Shown piece after piece: positions 26,501 through 33,730 of a DNA stretch of 64,000 bases. Location of the stretch: positions 106,426-170,425 of the IMG/VR virus record IMGVR_UViG_3300032213_003144; one strand, written 5' to 3'. The position numbers and the translations under genes were made by a program. The notes beneath the pieces were generated by a model that searched no databases, was not told where the DNA came from, and worked only from the letters and a program-made list of their open reading frames with translations. The stretch comes from a virus. Each line of letters opens with the position of its first letter. Position 1 is the first letter of the stretch.

Positions 26501-28619
26501 GGATGGGTGGGATGGTGTTGAGGTTACTGAAGTTGATTTGTCATCAGACATTCTGCCAACTGAATCACACCTAAAAGGTTCTTCTATAGACAAAGTCGTA
26601 TCTGGTCAGGAGCCATTTAGAGAGGGCTATTACCCGAACCTCGTAATTGACGTAGATGGGAAGATGTACATATCGGATGGTCATAATAGAGTCGCCATGA
26701 ATAGGGCTCTTGGAAATCAGACAATCCAAGCTCGAGTTATAGACCTTAGAAAGATTGAACAACCATGGGGCGAACAGAAGCCAGGTAAATCAAACTATGG
26801 TGGATACGACCTAGTTGAGCCAGACAATCCACTGCCAGAAAGCGGAAAGTACGCAGAAGATGTTGTTGACGCAGCAGACAAGCAACGAGAAAAACTAAAG
26901 CCTGTAGAGAAAGAAATAACCAAAACCCTAATCGACCTTTCCAACAAACATGGCGCTGTAATGATTGGTCTCGCTGCACGATTTAAATCAGTTAAATCTC
27001 TAGCGAGAAAGATAAATGACGAAAGAGGAAGCAGGACTGCCGAAGAGGCAGCTGCAGACATGTCTGATGTAATCAGGTACACGATGACATACACTCCAGA
27101 AAACTATGTGAGTGGAGCAAAATCTGTAATCGACGAATTGCAGTCAGCTGGATATAGGCTTACTGTTAAAAACTACTGGAAAACAGGCGACCCATATCAG
27201 GGGATAAATATTGCTGCAGTACATCCTGACGGAACCAGATTTGAGTTGCAATTTCATACCCCACAGTCTGCAGTGGAAAAAGAAGTAATTCACAAGGTCT
27301 ATGACGAATACAGGGTTGAAACTGACCCCAAAAAGCGTTGGAAGCTATACGACCGTATGACAAGAATGGCAGAACGAATTGATATTCCGGTTGAACCAGG
27401 TATTCAGGATATAGGTGAAACCAGATTCCAAGATTTCTCCCTTGCTTCCGGTGCTCAAATAGATAAGCCAGAAGCACCAGTACGGCAGTCAGGCGCAACC
27501 AAGAAAATAACCAACAGCGAAACAGTGGTAGACGAAAGCACTGGTCGCTCTGTTGGTAAAAATAGAGATAAAAAAGAAAGCACAAAGAAAGATGTTGCTG
27601 CTGAATGGTTCTCTTCGTTTAAGAGTTTTGAATCACCGGATTTTGGTAAGAATAAAGATGAATATGGAAGAATGCGAAAATACTACGAGAGCGTTGGTCT
27701 TACCAAGGACGTCAGAGACGACCTTATGCCGGTCTCTGGATATCTGGTTCACAAATCTGATATTCAGAAAAAGAAAAATGATGTTATAAAAAATAGAGTT
27801 GGCAACGTGGGCCCAGACGCAGTATTTGAGGTGCAAGATAACGACATAGTTGGTGACGGATTGACTTCCCTTGGTGATGTCGAGATAGTTCTGAAGCCAG
27901 AGGTATCAAAGAGGACCTCATATGGCAGAGGTTCTGGTATAAAGAATGGGCATAGACCGGTAAGGATGGACTCTACGTCTAGGGATGATATAGCGCATGC
28001 TGTTTCGTACTCTCAAAATTCCAACACCAACGCTGATTCCTCTGATGCACTGGTTAACCTCCTTGCCTCATCTATCGACGGGGATTTTTCAAGAGTATCC
28101 AGGAGTAGTAAAACAAAAGGAAACGAGAACTTCGAAGCACACATACTTGGCGGTTTTGATGCCGATGAGGTTGATTCAATTAACTACCCATATTCGAAAC
28201 TCTCAAAATTAAGCGAAAAAGAAGATATTTCAGACGTGGTAAACGATAAATCAATCGCTGCCTCACTTAGGGATATGGGATTCACTCAGGCAGAAATAGA
28301 TTACTTCTACTCGGTTGGTGGACCTGGTCAGATAAATACCGAAAGTATGGCGAAACTGCGCGAATACAGAATGTCGAAGAAAGTCAAAAATGAGTACTCA
28401 AGGCTTGGTTTCTCAAAGGTCAAAATTGCCCACCCACAAGGATTGAACATCGAGAACCCAAGAACTCATTCAAAAGCTTCTCGTGGGATAGAGGATATTG
28501 AGAGTCTTCTCAAGAAAGAAATAGCTACAGAGATAAAGAAGACCGTAGAGGAACTACTAAAGGAAATGCGCAAGGGTCAGAAGCCAAGAGTTGTCTCAAA
28601 GGTTGGTTCCGGAATATGA
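20520..28619 (+). CDS. Giant polyprotein 2: zincin, ParB-like, RelA/SpoT-like domains
   Basis: A 2699-residue protein. L[SA]SG occurs at 278, 1382 and 2308, with a degenerate LSSS at 1259. Residues 1-281 hold an RCPPGT..FTD..SNCFG motif also found in the 664-residue protein at 29750. The next segment has a zincin motif HEIAH (561-565) and long charged coiled coils (about 730-1080). Segment 1386-2311 carries two ParB/Srx-like motifs, DGHHR (1793) and DGHNR (2053), then a RelA/SpoT-like nucleotidyltransferase domain with RFKSVKS (Arg2154), Asp2183/Arg2186 and FELQFHT (Glu2242), ending at the motif at 2308. The C-terminal 390 residues include KRTSYGRGSGI and RDDIAHA, not assigned. No ribosome-binding site is seen. 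ATG 20520 lies in the loop of a small hairpin, 20 nt after the previous stop. Confidence 0.88.
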   Translation: MTGDRNKTRVIVSQRLISPLSCCNNFNSKALEFRSSVVQSLSSSRLDADAAVKAAMGKKPTYEDTDNRKREFTGTTKPGVTEIAPGIRVEGNQAWEEGRGLVLYPSWKSKRSMDLDANFGWIKTEKDIDFQAAQKKRKEKPQLQFTKYQVSKKTGDVIPDSEVNIDMAYPHLGLSRAQRRKKNNYISNPKMEFKAGLPGRSLESRVPGGNLLARTAGRFGIMRDAANKFRCPPGTPAANQFTDHLGSNCFGVSAERAAKFIAEKISDLMKVNDDSISLSSGAKSTWRERLGLARPDVELPGRSPSFDLETGDRIPTTPAEIVDVPGRLRWFKNATVNAQRNLARSESVIQKLESRMVTGDFTPEQRAVNADRHALLQILSNRGIWDINIEGRLSESEVNELIASRLESIPEWSSLTDEEKLALFTADKKRFYETERAMLDSLLEQFVIRPEHMRTIGTVQFRQAALPGNSEADTLWDAGTKGAEIKSVIRINLAQIMENQESLIPNMSASERLVISAVGAKTDAEALASVADFLINTEYTARGMAGLIDGPRSFARHIMLHEIAHTIQGEAFLATIKQQIDAVGYVQVPVVKDGKFTGALKEVSDFKKLTGMDLSALVISSQDDINLTALEETMSKIENVAFLAGSYPGQYKNPEKMEVYALESTAELWGLREEGLIFGDDIDDALGFMDDAIGAKASEARAATDLEMLEKLEESYFSPYERGEDVLPIRKHLRSAIELDKKAIAIKREEREIAAHREEIKDLDQDGLAEKLADTIFEIEIRKDILSNLEKERIDTEKAGLPLESIDEEIERIKSPLRLLEKKKQIEIAKNRDFNSDGKSKSDKEITDMALEINRAKTPATEEMVKRRETEARIDSLRSEAESLDEKSLMKTIADYDLKASSLKPDSDEYITAVADREIFIQQHIANQRAAGDTRPERAIRNELKAEITKEITASRKAVDEAKRGKLKPQKMKSKEQIAQNAKKERAKLRRNITKQQFEAVKEIDDFNTAEITQMLEPEKQVVIGRAINKRNNRLKRLGLESDPSSVDEGSLDEQVENILIPAMEAIDASDITTPFEMEVFLDSSKLSRVKPGKEIDIDSFGQGKVLSRSMKPGKPEKGSKKKRVVVQVKEGDRGLFPLAKKGDDQQFVIPPGKLRVVGRDKDGSLIVEISSQKDTVDVLDDLSKSIGDGPGDAIWRQGAKKKIQLVADRHAVKRKDEVSGTKSDDAIKVTETSESVVSEVSTAGAEFGETSSEKFLTLSSSAELTTESLRTKRHEKYGEVIGKPGERSESLKSSIAALMDEDRNLAASVEEILDNESNEQIIERIETAAQKLHSGFDRRVRVRMNEDDIRELAEQRKIRAIRNTDSSVSSGMSRRTERLSLSSGEKKMSRKDTEEAFAKRVKERITTKLSRIPPPKLEEGLSPSEEEKAIRKHVDKWFDNLTDAELAELGAKRFYLPDGTPLLSKTTGRVIYQTENNEVAASLLSLGQTVEMPEHKRGESLMVKQAASQIKKALKELAKENPGQIVTADLCKFYVEGKNVFCSENLKVDRLEMPQVGGRAVNNESMALRLWGSGLATAETVEAHPAFENGKLTVGLKARLATLENGTMEAEELEKDIEVLQLIGTGYEGAGVEQIAITPEQQRVMDKYGVTITARELKRLGEKWNRTATARIEGKEPDPSDELTDIERKNFFDNIDYSMIEPDGVDAFTNFLKMLGVGIQEDRVTKPDELMASQRELDGPKVDNISENILQAVKKLTEIKDPAEKKKEIERLRREHGLFKKILISKEGYIVDGHHRIIGKIVTNGVLSEDIPGLDQDDLDILGLPVRQIDMGIIELLTVSRIYQDFLGIKPASLSATDDDSFKTAGVVGKKSKKIITDAEDMHGIDKIPKITQQEFDDEHEKLKTQLEEKTDEIYARGQFIQVDSVGLNNTKESKLYKEVQLKRQKEATARVDAGKARSPGLKENRDRSVREYGMKWKPEYSEVKSVEESKAWDGWDGVEVTEVDLSSDILPTESHLKGSSIDKVVSGQEPFREGYYPNLVIDVDGKMYISDGHNRVAMNRALGNQTIQARVIDLRKIEQPWGEQKPGKSNYGGYDLVEPDNPLPESGKYAEDVVDAADKQREKLKPVEKEITKTLIDLSNKHGAVMIGLAARFKSVKSLARKINDERGSRTAEEAAADMSDVIRYTMTYTPENYVSGAKSVIDELQSAGYRLTVKNYWKTGDPYQGINIAAVHPDGTRFELQFHTPQSAVEKEVIHKVYDEYRVETDPKKRWKLYDRMTRMAERIDIPVEPGIQDIGETRFQDFSLASGAQIDKPEAPVRQSGATKKITNSETVVDESTGRSVGKNRDKKESTKKDVAAEWFSSFKSFESPDFGKNKDEYGRMRKYYESVGLTKDVRDDLMPVSGYLVHKSDIQKKKNDVIKNRVGNVGPDAVFEVQDNDIVGDGLTSLGDVEIVLKPEVSKRTSYGRGSGIKNGHRPVRMDSTSRDDIAHAVSYSQNSNTNADSSDALVNLLASSIDGDFSRVSRSSKTKGNENFEAHILGGFDADEVDSINYPYSKLSKLSEKEDISDVVNDKSIAASLRDMGFTQAEIDYFYSVGGPGQINTESMAKLREYRMSKKVKNEYSRLGFSKVKIAHPQGLNIENPRTHSKASRGIEDIESLLKKEIATEIKKTVEELLKEMRKGQKPRVVSKVGSGI

Positions 28620-29116
28620 AAGCAGCACTAGTTGGCTCATCTAGTGGTAGCAAGCTTTACTACATTATCGACGCGTCCGTCGACGATATGGATGGGGCAA
28701 TAGAAAAAGATGATGGAACGGTGATTATGGTTGATTTTCAGTCACATGTTGCTAGGGCGAGAAATATAAAGAGAATTAAAACTACCCCATTCCATAAGGT
28801 CTTCTGGGATGGGGATGATGGTGAGAATGAAAAAACATGGGAAATGATATTTATTCAAAAAAGTAAAGAGATACCAAAAGAAGTTCTAGTTGGCGTAAAC
28901 ATTCAGACATCACTTGGCAGAAATAAGAGGAATATCTCCCAAAAAAATGAAGACGCTTTAAGATTCAGTAAATCAGCAAAAAAATTATCCAGTAAATCAT
29001 GCTGTGATGGACAAGTGGTAAAGTCTATTAAGAACAAATTAATGCGATTTTCCTCATCCGAGGAGAGAAAGTCTATGTGGACAGCCATGTCCATACTTAG
29101 GGAGATTGAAGAATAA
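28616..29116 (+). CDS. Hypothetical protein after giant gene 2
   Basis: A 166-residue protein whose ATG overlaps the stop of giant gene 2 (ATGA), so it is translationally coupled. It is basic in the second half (SLGRNKRNIS, KSIKNKLMRF), with a beta-rich start (LYYIIDASVDD). The overlap implies it is made with the polyprotein, perhaps as a partner or chaperone, but nothing in the sequence proves this. No family recognised. Confidence 0.7.
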   Translation: MKAALVGSSSGSKLYYIIDASVDDMDGAIEKDDGTVIMVDFQSHVARARNIKRIKTTPFHKVFWDGDDGENEKTWEMIFIQKSKEIPKEVLVGVNIQTSLGRNKRNISQKNEDALRFSKSAKKLSSKSCCDGQVVKSIKNKLMRFSSSEERKSMWTAMSILREIEE

Positions 29117-29760
29117 TGACAAGCGAAAACATTAAAGCCGACCCACTTGGCGGAATACTCCCACAGGAGCTTGTCACTGGAGACATCCTAAGAGGCCATG
29201 GACCACGACGGGGCAACCTAGAGCGTCTGCTGCGCTACTGGCGACCAATCATGAAGAAGCCAGGCGGTTTTAGGCGCTGCAGATTGATACTTGCTAACCA
29301 CCCAGAGCTCTACCCACTCTCCAATATATGTGCTTGGCTTCACCATGAGACAACTGGTCTGTGGCCAAATGAGGGATGTCATCACCCAACAATGAAGAAC
29401 TGCAGAAAAAAACTTCGGAAACTCACAAACTGGACCGACTCTCAATTCAGTTCATCACTGTCTGGGAAAAAACCCAAGAATGTCGTACGCGAGATTGGCG
29501 GAAATAAGTCTTTAGAAGAAGATGTTTTCTTTCATGATTTTGAAAATCAAGAATTTCAATTTAAATCAGTGGTGACCGAAAACGACGTAATGCACGCCAT
29601 TGAAGTTTTGAGAGACTTTCTCGAGATGGAAGATTCTTTTTGCAAGATGCTAAGAGACGACAAGAACTGGGAAATTTCAGGAGAAGACGAAAACGGCCAA
29701 GAGAAGTCCATGCCTTACGAGAACACAAAGTCACTCGAGGAAGAGTGTTGTGGAAATTAA
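29116..29760 (+). CDS. Conserved phage protein, unknown function
   Basis: A 214-residue protein starting within the previous stop codon (TAATG). The N-terminal 100 residues look like a conserved globular domain rich in Arg, Trp, His and Cys (GPRRGNLERLLRYWRPIM, CAWLHHETTGLWPNEGCHH), which could bind metal or nucleic acid. The C-terminal half is acidic and ends with Cys-Cys-Gly-Asn. I recall this N-terminal pattern from other phage head regions but know no function. It sits in the coupled chain from giant gene 2 to the capsid gene. Confidence 0.72.
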   Translation: MTSENIKADPLGGILPQELVTGDILRGHGPRRGNLERLLRYWRPIMKKPGGFRRCRLILANHPELYPLSNICAWLHHETTGLWPNEGCHHPTMKNCRKKLRKLTNWTDSQFSSSLSGKKPKNVVREIGGNKSLEEDVFFHDFENQEFQFKSVVTENDVMHAIEVLRDFLEMEDSFCKMLRDDKNWEISGEDENGQEKSMPYENTKSLEEECCGN

Positions 29761-31744
29761 TCAAGACTGCTGCCCTGAAGTAAAGGTGAAGCGGACGATA
29801 GTTGCTGACTTATTTATCAAATCAAACACTGACGCCATACGTGGCATAGGTGCAGTCAATCAACTATTCGTTGACTACAAAGCAGTATCAAGATTGAATG
29901 GGAATACCAGAAGAAAAGATGATAACTCGATTCAATTTAAGGCTAATGCGGTAAGAAAACTAGGCTCGACTTTGACAAGTCTCGCGATACCTGGTGACTC
30001 CGACCCACTTAACTCACCGATTCGCTCTACCGTCTACAGAACATTAACCCCAGGAAAGCCAGGAATACCCGGAAGCATGCCAATGAAGCCAAACCGCGGA
30101 TATAGATGCCCAGAGGGGTATCAGTTCGGCGGCCGATTCACGGACTCCCGTCTCTCCACGTGTGGAGCAAAGCTGTTTGATATTCCATCCCCTCTTGGTC
30201 TTGCGATTAGTGCGGTAAGAAGAGCAATAAGAGGAAACGTGAGTCGTACGAGCGGTAGAGACATAACAGGAGTTGCCGCTCCGAGTTCTATCATTTCATC
30301 ACGAGCACCACAAATACCAAAAGTAACTCTTGATAATCCTTCAGCAAGAAGAACAGGCTCTTCGTCCCTCGTTAATGAGATAGGAAAATACAACAAATCC
30401 TCTAATGAACTTATTCGCAGAATGGTCAGACGTGACGGATTCGTCCTAGAGCCAGTAGTTCCAGACAAAGTGTTGAGAGCCATCCCAGACAACAGGGACA
30501 TGGAGGGCGCTACATATATTCGTTCATTACTGACAATGGAAGATGTTGGAAATGAAGAACTTGGAATGCTTTCAAACACAGGCGTTACATCTCTAATTTA
30601 CGTAATGCCAGGCGGTTCAACAATCAGTCTAGAGAAGGCACGAAAGTTAACGGTTGGTGAAAGAAGAAAACTGGGCAGAACTATAAGTACTGCGATGTCC
30701 AACCCTGTTGGCAAAGACCCTTCTTCGCGTCTTAAGTTCGTTGCGAATGAGATGGGTGATGGAATCAGGTATTCCGAAGATTTCCGTGGAGTAAAGAACC
30801 CAAACAGTTTGATTTCGGGAAGTCCAAAGTGGGTTAATGACCTGATAAAGAACAGGAAGATATCTTCTCCAAAGATACCTAGCTCTACGAGCCCATTAAA
30901 AGAAGACAAAAATGTGAAGTTGATAACCAACCTAGAGCAAGCAATAAATCACATTGCAAATGGCGGGAAACTGTCAGAGATTTCTCCAGAGATAATTGAA
31001 CAGATACTCCGCGACCCATCAATATTGGCAAGACAGGAACTTTCGGATGCCGTTTCATTGGTCGCTGCCGGGGATGGCAAATGGTTTCTTTACAAGGACC
31101 CAAAGGCGTTCCAGCATTTGGCTGAAAGATTTGCCTCGAGCTTACAGAAAAAACTCGGTCTACAGTCTCCAGATGTTGTATTTGCTGCAGGAAAGAACAA
31201 CAACAGAATGTATATGAGACAGGATATCGAAAGCGTAATACCTGGCTCCAAGTTCAATCCAAATATAAAATTCAACGACCTAGAGCCTCTTGATGTTGCA
31301 AGAATTATGGTTTCAGACTATCTGACTGACCAAAGAGAAAGACCAATGACGTCGATATATCCAGTCGACACAAGCGAGGGTGTTCGCGCAATTGTGGCCA
31401 ATAACAACTCGTCAGGACTTGTTGACCTATCAAAAATAGAAATTACAAAGAGAATGAAGATGGCAATTGACAACTACTACGAGTCACAGTTAATACCTTC
31501 CTATTCAGAGTACTACCAGGCCTTGAAGGTTGAACAGAGAATCATATTTATGAAGTACCTATCCCAACTTATAAACAGGGCACGCTCAATTAACAAGCAA
31601 GAACTACTTGGTGAACTTGATAAATATGGACTCTCTACTGGAGAGAAAATACACATAAACATCATCGACAAATTATTCTCACTGAGAATCGAATCACTAA
31701 ATTCCCAAAAAGAAAAACTCAAATCAGTAGTACGCGGCGGGTAA
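29750..31744 (+). CDS. Head-region protein with C-terminal kinase-like domain
   Basis: A 664-residue protein starting at GTG, overlapping the previous gene by 11 nt. Near residues 117-138 it repeats the Cys motif of giant protein 2 (YRCPEGYQFGGRFTD then CGAKLF). The C-terminal part (about 425-600) has the order expected of a PI3K/HipA-like kinase fold: GKWFLYKD with a possible ATP-binding lysine, then DVARIMVSDYLTDQRERP where active enzymes have D-R-H/N. The His/Asn pair of the catalytic loop is not obvious, so it may be an inactive or highly divergent kinase. The kinase idea is low to moderate confidence; that it is a real gene is certain. Confidence 0.75.
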   Translation: MEINQDCCPEVKVKRTIVADLFIKSNTDAIRGIGAVNQLFVDYKAVSRLNGNTRRKDDNSIQFKANAVRKLGSTLTSLAIPGDSDPLNSPIRSTVYRTLTPGKPGIPGSMPMKPNRGYRCPEGYQFGGRFTDSRLSTCGAKLFDIPSPLGLAISAVRRAIRGNVSRTSGRDITGVAAPSSIISSRAPQIPKVTLDNPSARRTGSSSLVNEIGKYNKSSNELIRRMVRRDGFVLEPVVPDKVLRAIPDNRDMEGATYIRSLLTMEDVGNEELGMLSNTGVTSLIYVMPGGSTISLEKARKLTVGERRKLGRTISTAMSNPVGKDPSSRLKFVANEMGDGIRYSEDFRGVKNPNSLISGSPKWVNDLIKNRKISSPKIPSSTSPLKEDKNVKLITNLEQAINHIANGGKLSEISPEIIEQILRDPSILARQELSDAVSLVAAGDGKWFLYKDPKAFQHLAERFASSLQKKLGLQSPDVVFAAGKNNNRMYMRQDIESVIPGSKFNPNIKFNDLEPLDVARIMVSDYLTDQRERPMTSIYPVDTSEGVRAIVANNNSSGLVDLSKIEITKRMKMAIDNYYESQLIPSYSEYYQALKVEQRIIFMKYLSQLINRARSINKQELLGELDKYGLSTGEKIHINIIDKLFSLRIESLNSQKEKLKSVVRGG

Positions 31745-31747
31745 CCC

Positions 31748-32500
31748 ATGAAAACATATGCGGTAATAAAAGATTCAGTAAGAAATACACCACTCGTTAT
31801 AGCTGTTCGGGAAGAGGGGATGGTTTCTGTTCACGGTATCAATGAGTACGGTAAGTCGGTCACTCAGCACATTCTCAAGAGTGGCTCAATTGACAGCAAG
31901 TCAATGCCTGATGGGGTTGAAATAACTGAATTTAAGTCAATTACTGGCAATACAGCTGCTCTTTTTGAGAGCTACATCAGCAAGTCGATAATGAACGTAC
32001 CAATTACTGAGTCAATTATCAATACCGAATTTGACAAAAAGACACGTGGGAAATCGTTCAAGGAAAGAAGCATTCTCTCCGAGGGTAAGGAGTCATCCCA
32101 GCATTCAGGCAAGCAGATACGCAAGTTCTCAAATGTAACAGCAAAAATTAATATGGTTGCATTTAAGGCCGGCTCATTTAAGAGTAGATTAAAAAAGAGT
32201 TCTGTCATAACATCGCTGTCTGCTTACGGAGTTGGGTTTGATTCGTCTGCGAACAAAATCGTGCAGAAAGATTCAAAGAGAATCACCAATCACACCATAG
32301 ACAAAATCAATGATTATGTCGGTGAAGGACAAATGAGAAGGTTTGCCAGAAAGACAATGGTGAGCAATTTAGACGGAACCAGACTCACCAGACGTTCAAG
32401 TGCATTGTCTAAAAAAATTGAAGAAATTTCAGAAAAGTCAGTAAGACCTGAACATAGATATTCTGAATCAATCAAGTCAAGACTCAAGAGACTCTCATGA
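31748..32500 (+). CDS. Hypothetical protein
   Basis: A 250-residue basic protein starting three nt after the preceding stop. The first 90 residues look beta-rich (YAVIKDS, PLVIAVREEGMVSVHGINEY); the rest is Ser/Lys/Arg-rich and probably disordered or DNA-contacting. No catalytic motif is seen. It overlaps the next gene by ATGA and is part of the coupled chain leading to the capsid gene. Confidence 0.68.
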   Translation: MKTYAVIKDSVRNTPLVIAVREEGMVSVHGINEYGKSVTQHILKSGSIDSKSMPDGVEITEFKSITGNTAALFESYISKSIMNVPITESIINTEFDKKTRGKSFKERSILSEGKESSQHSGKQIRKFSNVTAKINMVAFKAGSFKSRLKKSSVITSLSAYGVGFDSSANKIVQKDSKRITNHTIDKINDYVGEGQMRRFARKTMVSNLDGTRLTRRSSALSKKIEEISEKSVRPEHRYSESIKSRLKRLS

Positions 32501-33582
32501 GCGAGAGAAAAAGGAAATCTACATACACAAACCCAAAGCTGCGCGAACGTCTTAAGAACAGAATCATGAGCGGCTCCCTTGGTGGCCGAAGCGGTCAGTG
32601 GTCAGCGAGAAAAGCTCAGCTCCTTGCTGCTGCATATAAGAAAAATGGTGGTGGATACCGTGGCGGGAAGTCGAAGACGCAGCGCTCCCTCTCTGATTGG
32701 ACCAAGGAAAAATGGACTACATCTGACGGAAAGCCGGCCATTAGAGATAGTGGGACGACTCGGTATCTACCTAAAAAGGCATGGTCAAAACTTAGTGACG
32801 CTCAGAAAAAAGCAACGAATACAAAAAAGAAAAAAGGAAGCAAACTTGGAAAACAGTTTGTTGCAAATACCCAGGCCGCAGCCGATGCTGGTCGCTCTGC
32901 GCGGAAAAGCTACTTTGTCGACTCGGATGCTGAAACCAAGTCTCTAAATCTCTTTAATGAAATAAGAATAAAATCAGATAAGAAACTTCAAGAAGCGATG
33001 GATGTCGCAAAAATGATTGGTTGTTCTGGTGTCCACAAGGACAAGGACGGCAATTGGATGCCATGCTCGACAATGGAAGAGATGGACAGAATCTCCAACC
33101 TCGCAGAAGGCCCCAAGTGGAGAACCGTTGTTCCCGAGTCATCTGGTCCCAAGACCAGAGCAAAGGGAAGAAGAAGGCAAATAATGAACCCGAACCAACA
33201 ATTTGAGGAATTACAAGAAAAACCAATAAGGGGCATAGTTGGTGTTCCAGGGGTTGGGATAGTCTCCGGGAAGTCAATTGGCCCAGAATACGTTAATGAA
33301 AATGGGCCAGACGTTTTCCTAGACCAAGAATCAGCTAGGGCTCGTTCGCGTCAGCTTGGCTGCATAGGAATAAGCCGAAGAATGTCCAAAAATGGACGGG
33401 TTGTCTGGATGCCATGCACAAATATGACCGATTACGCGAACAGGGCTGGGTCAACATCACTGGGACGCAGAAACATTCAGAACAGAGAAAAAGAACGAAT
33501 GGAATCCGCAGTAAGAACAGTGCTCGCCAAGAAAAATCCAAAGGTTCCATTGAGCCAGAGATTGAACAAAAAAAGTAAATAA
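32497..33582 (+). CDS. Basic protein with DUF5872-like region and MPC repeats
   Basis: A 361-residue very basic protein. Residues about 60-130 (SLSDWTKEKWTT, TRYLPKKAWSKLSDAQKKA, GSKLGKQFV) resemble the small domain I know as DUF5872 from phages and large viruses. Two copies of a short Cys motif follow: IGCSGVHKDKDGNWMPC near residue 170 and LGCIGISRR..VWMPCTNM near 290. They form a repeat of G-C-x-G, a basic stretch and W-M-P-C that may bind metal. It precedes the capsid gene and could be a DNA-condensing head protein. The function is not established. Confidence 0.72.
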   Translation: MSERKRKSTYTNPKLRERLKNRIMSGSLGGRSGQWSARKAQLLAAAYKKNGGGYRGGKSKTQRSLSDWTKEKWTTSDGKPAIRDSGTTRYLPKKAWSKLSDAQKKATNTKKKKGSKLGKQFVANTQAAADAGRSARKSYFVDSDAETKSLNLFNEIRIKSDKKLQEAMDVAKMIGCSGVHKDKDGNWMPCSTMEEMDRISNLAEGPKWRTVVPESSGPKTRAKGRRRQIMNPNQQFEELQEKPIRGIVGVPGVGIVSGKSIGPEYVNENGPDVFLDQESARARSRQLGCIGISRRMSKNGRVVWMPCTNMTDYANRAGSTSLGRRNIQNREKERMESAVRTVLAKKNPKVPLSQRLNKKSK

Positions 33583-33730
33583 TGTATTTACACACTTTTG
33601 TTGTGAAACTTAATTAGTTGCACTAAGTAGTGTCAAATATCTGTTAATTTTGATATCACAGGGCTGGGTGCTTACCTAAGCCACGGTAAGTAAACATAAT
33701 CAACCCTCACATCTCAATAGGAGAAAAAAT
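33583..33730 (+). promoter_or_regulatory. Leader and probable promoter of the capsid gene
   Basis: This 148-nt gap is AT-rich, with TTGTGA- and TTGCAC-like -35 candidates near 33600-33632 but no strong -10. A 6-bp hairpin (CTTACC/GGTAAG) lies near 33671-33691, followed by TAGGAG 8 nt before the ATG. The strong ribosome-binding site fits a very highly expressed product. Exact promoter boxes cannot be fixed by eye. Confidence 0.35.
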
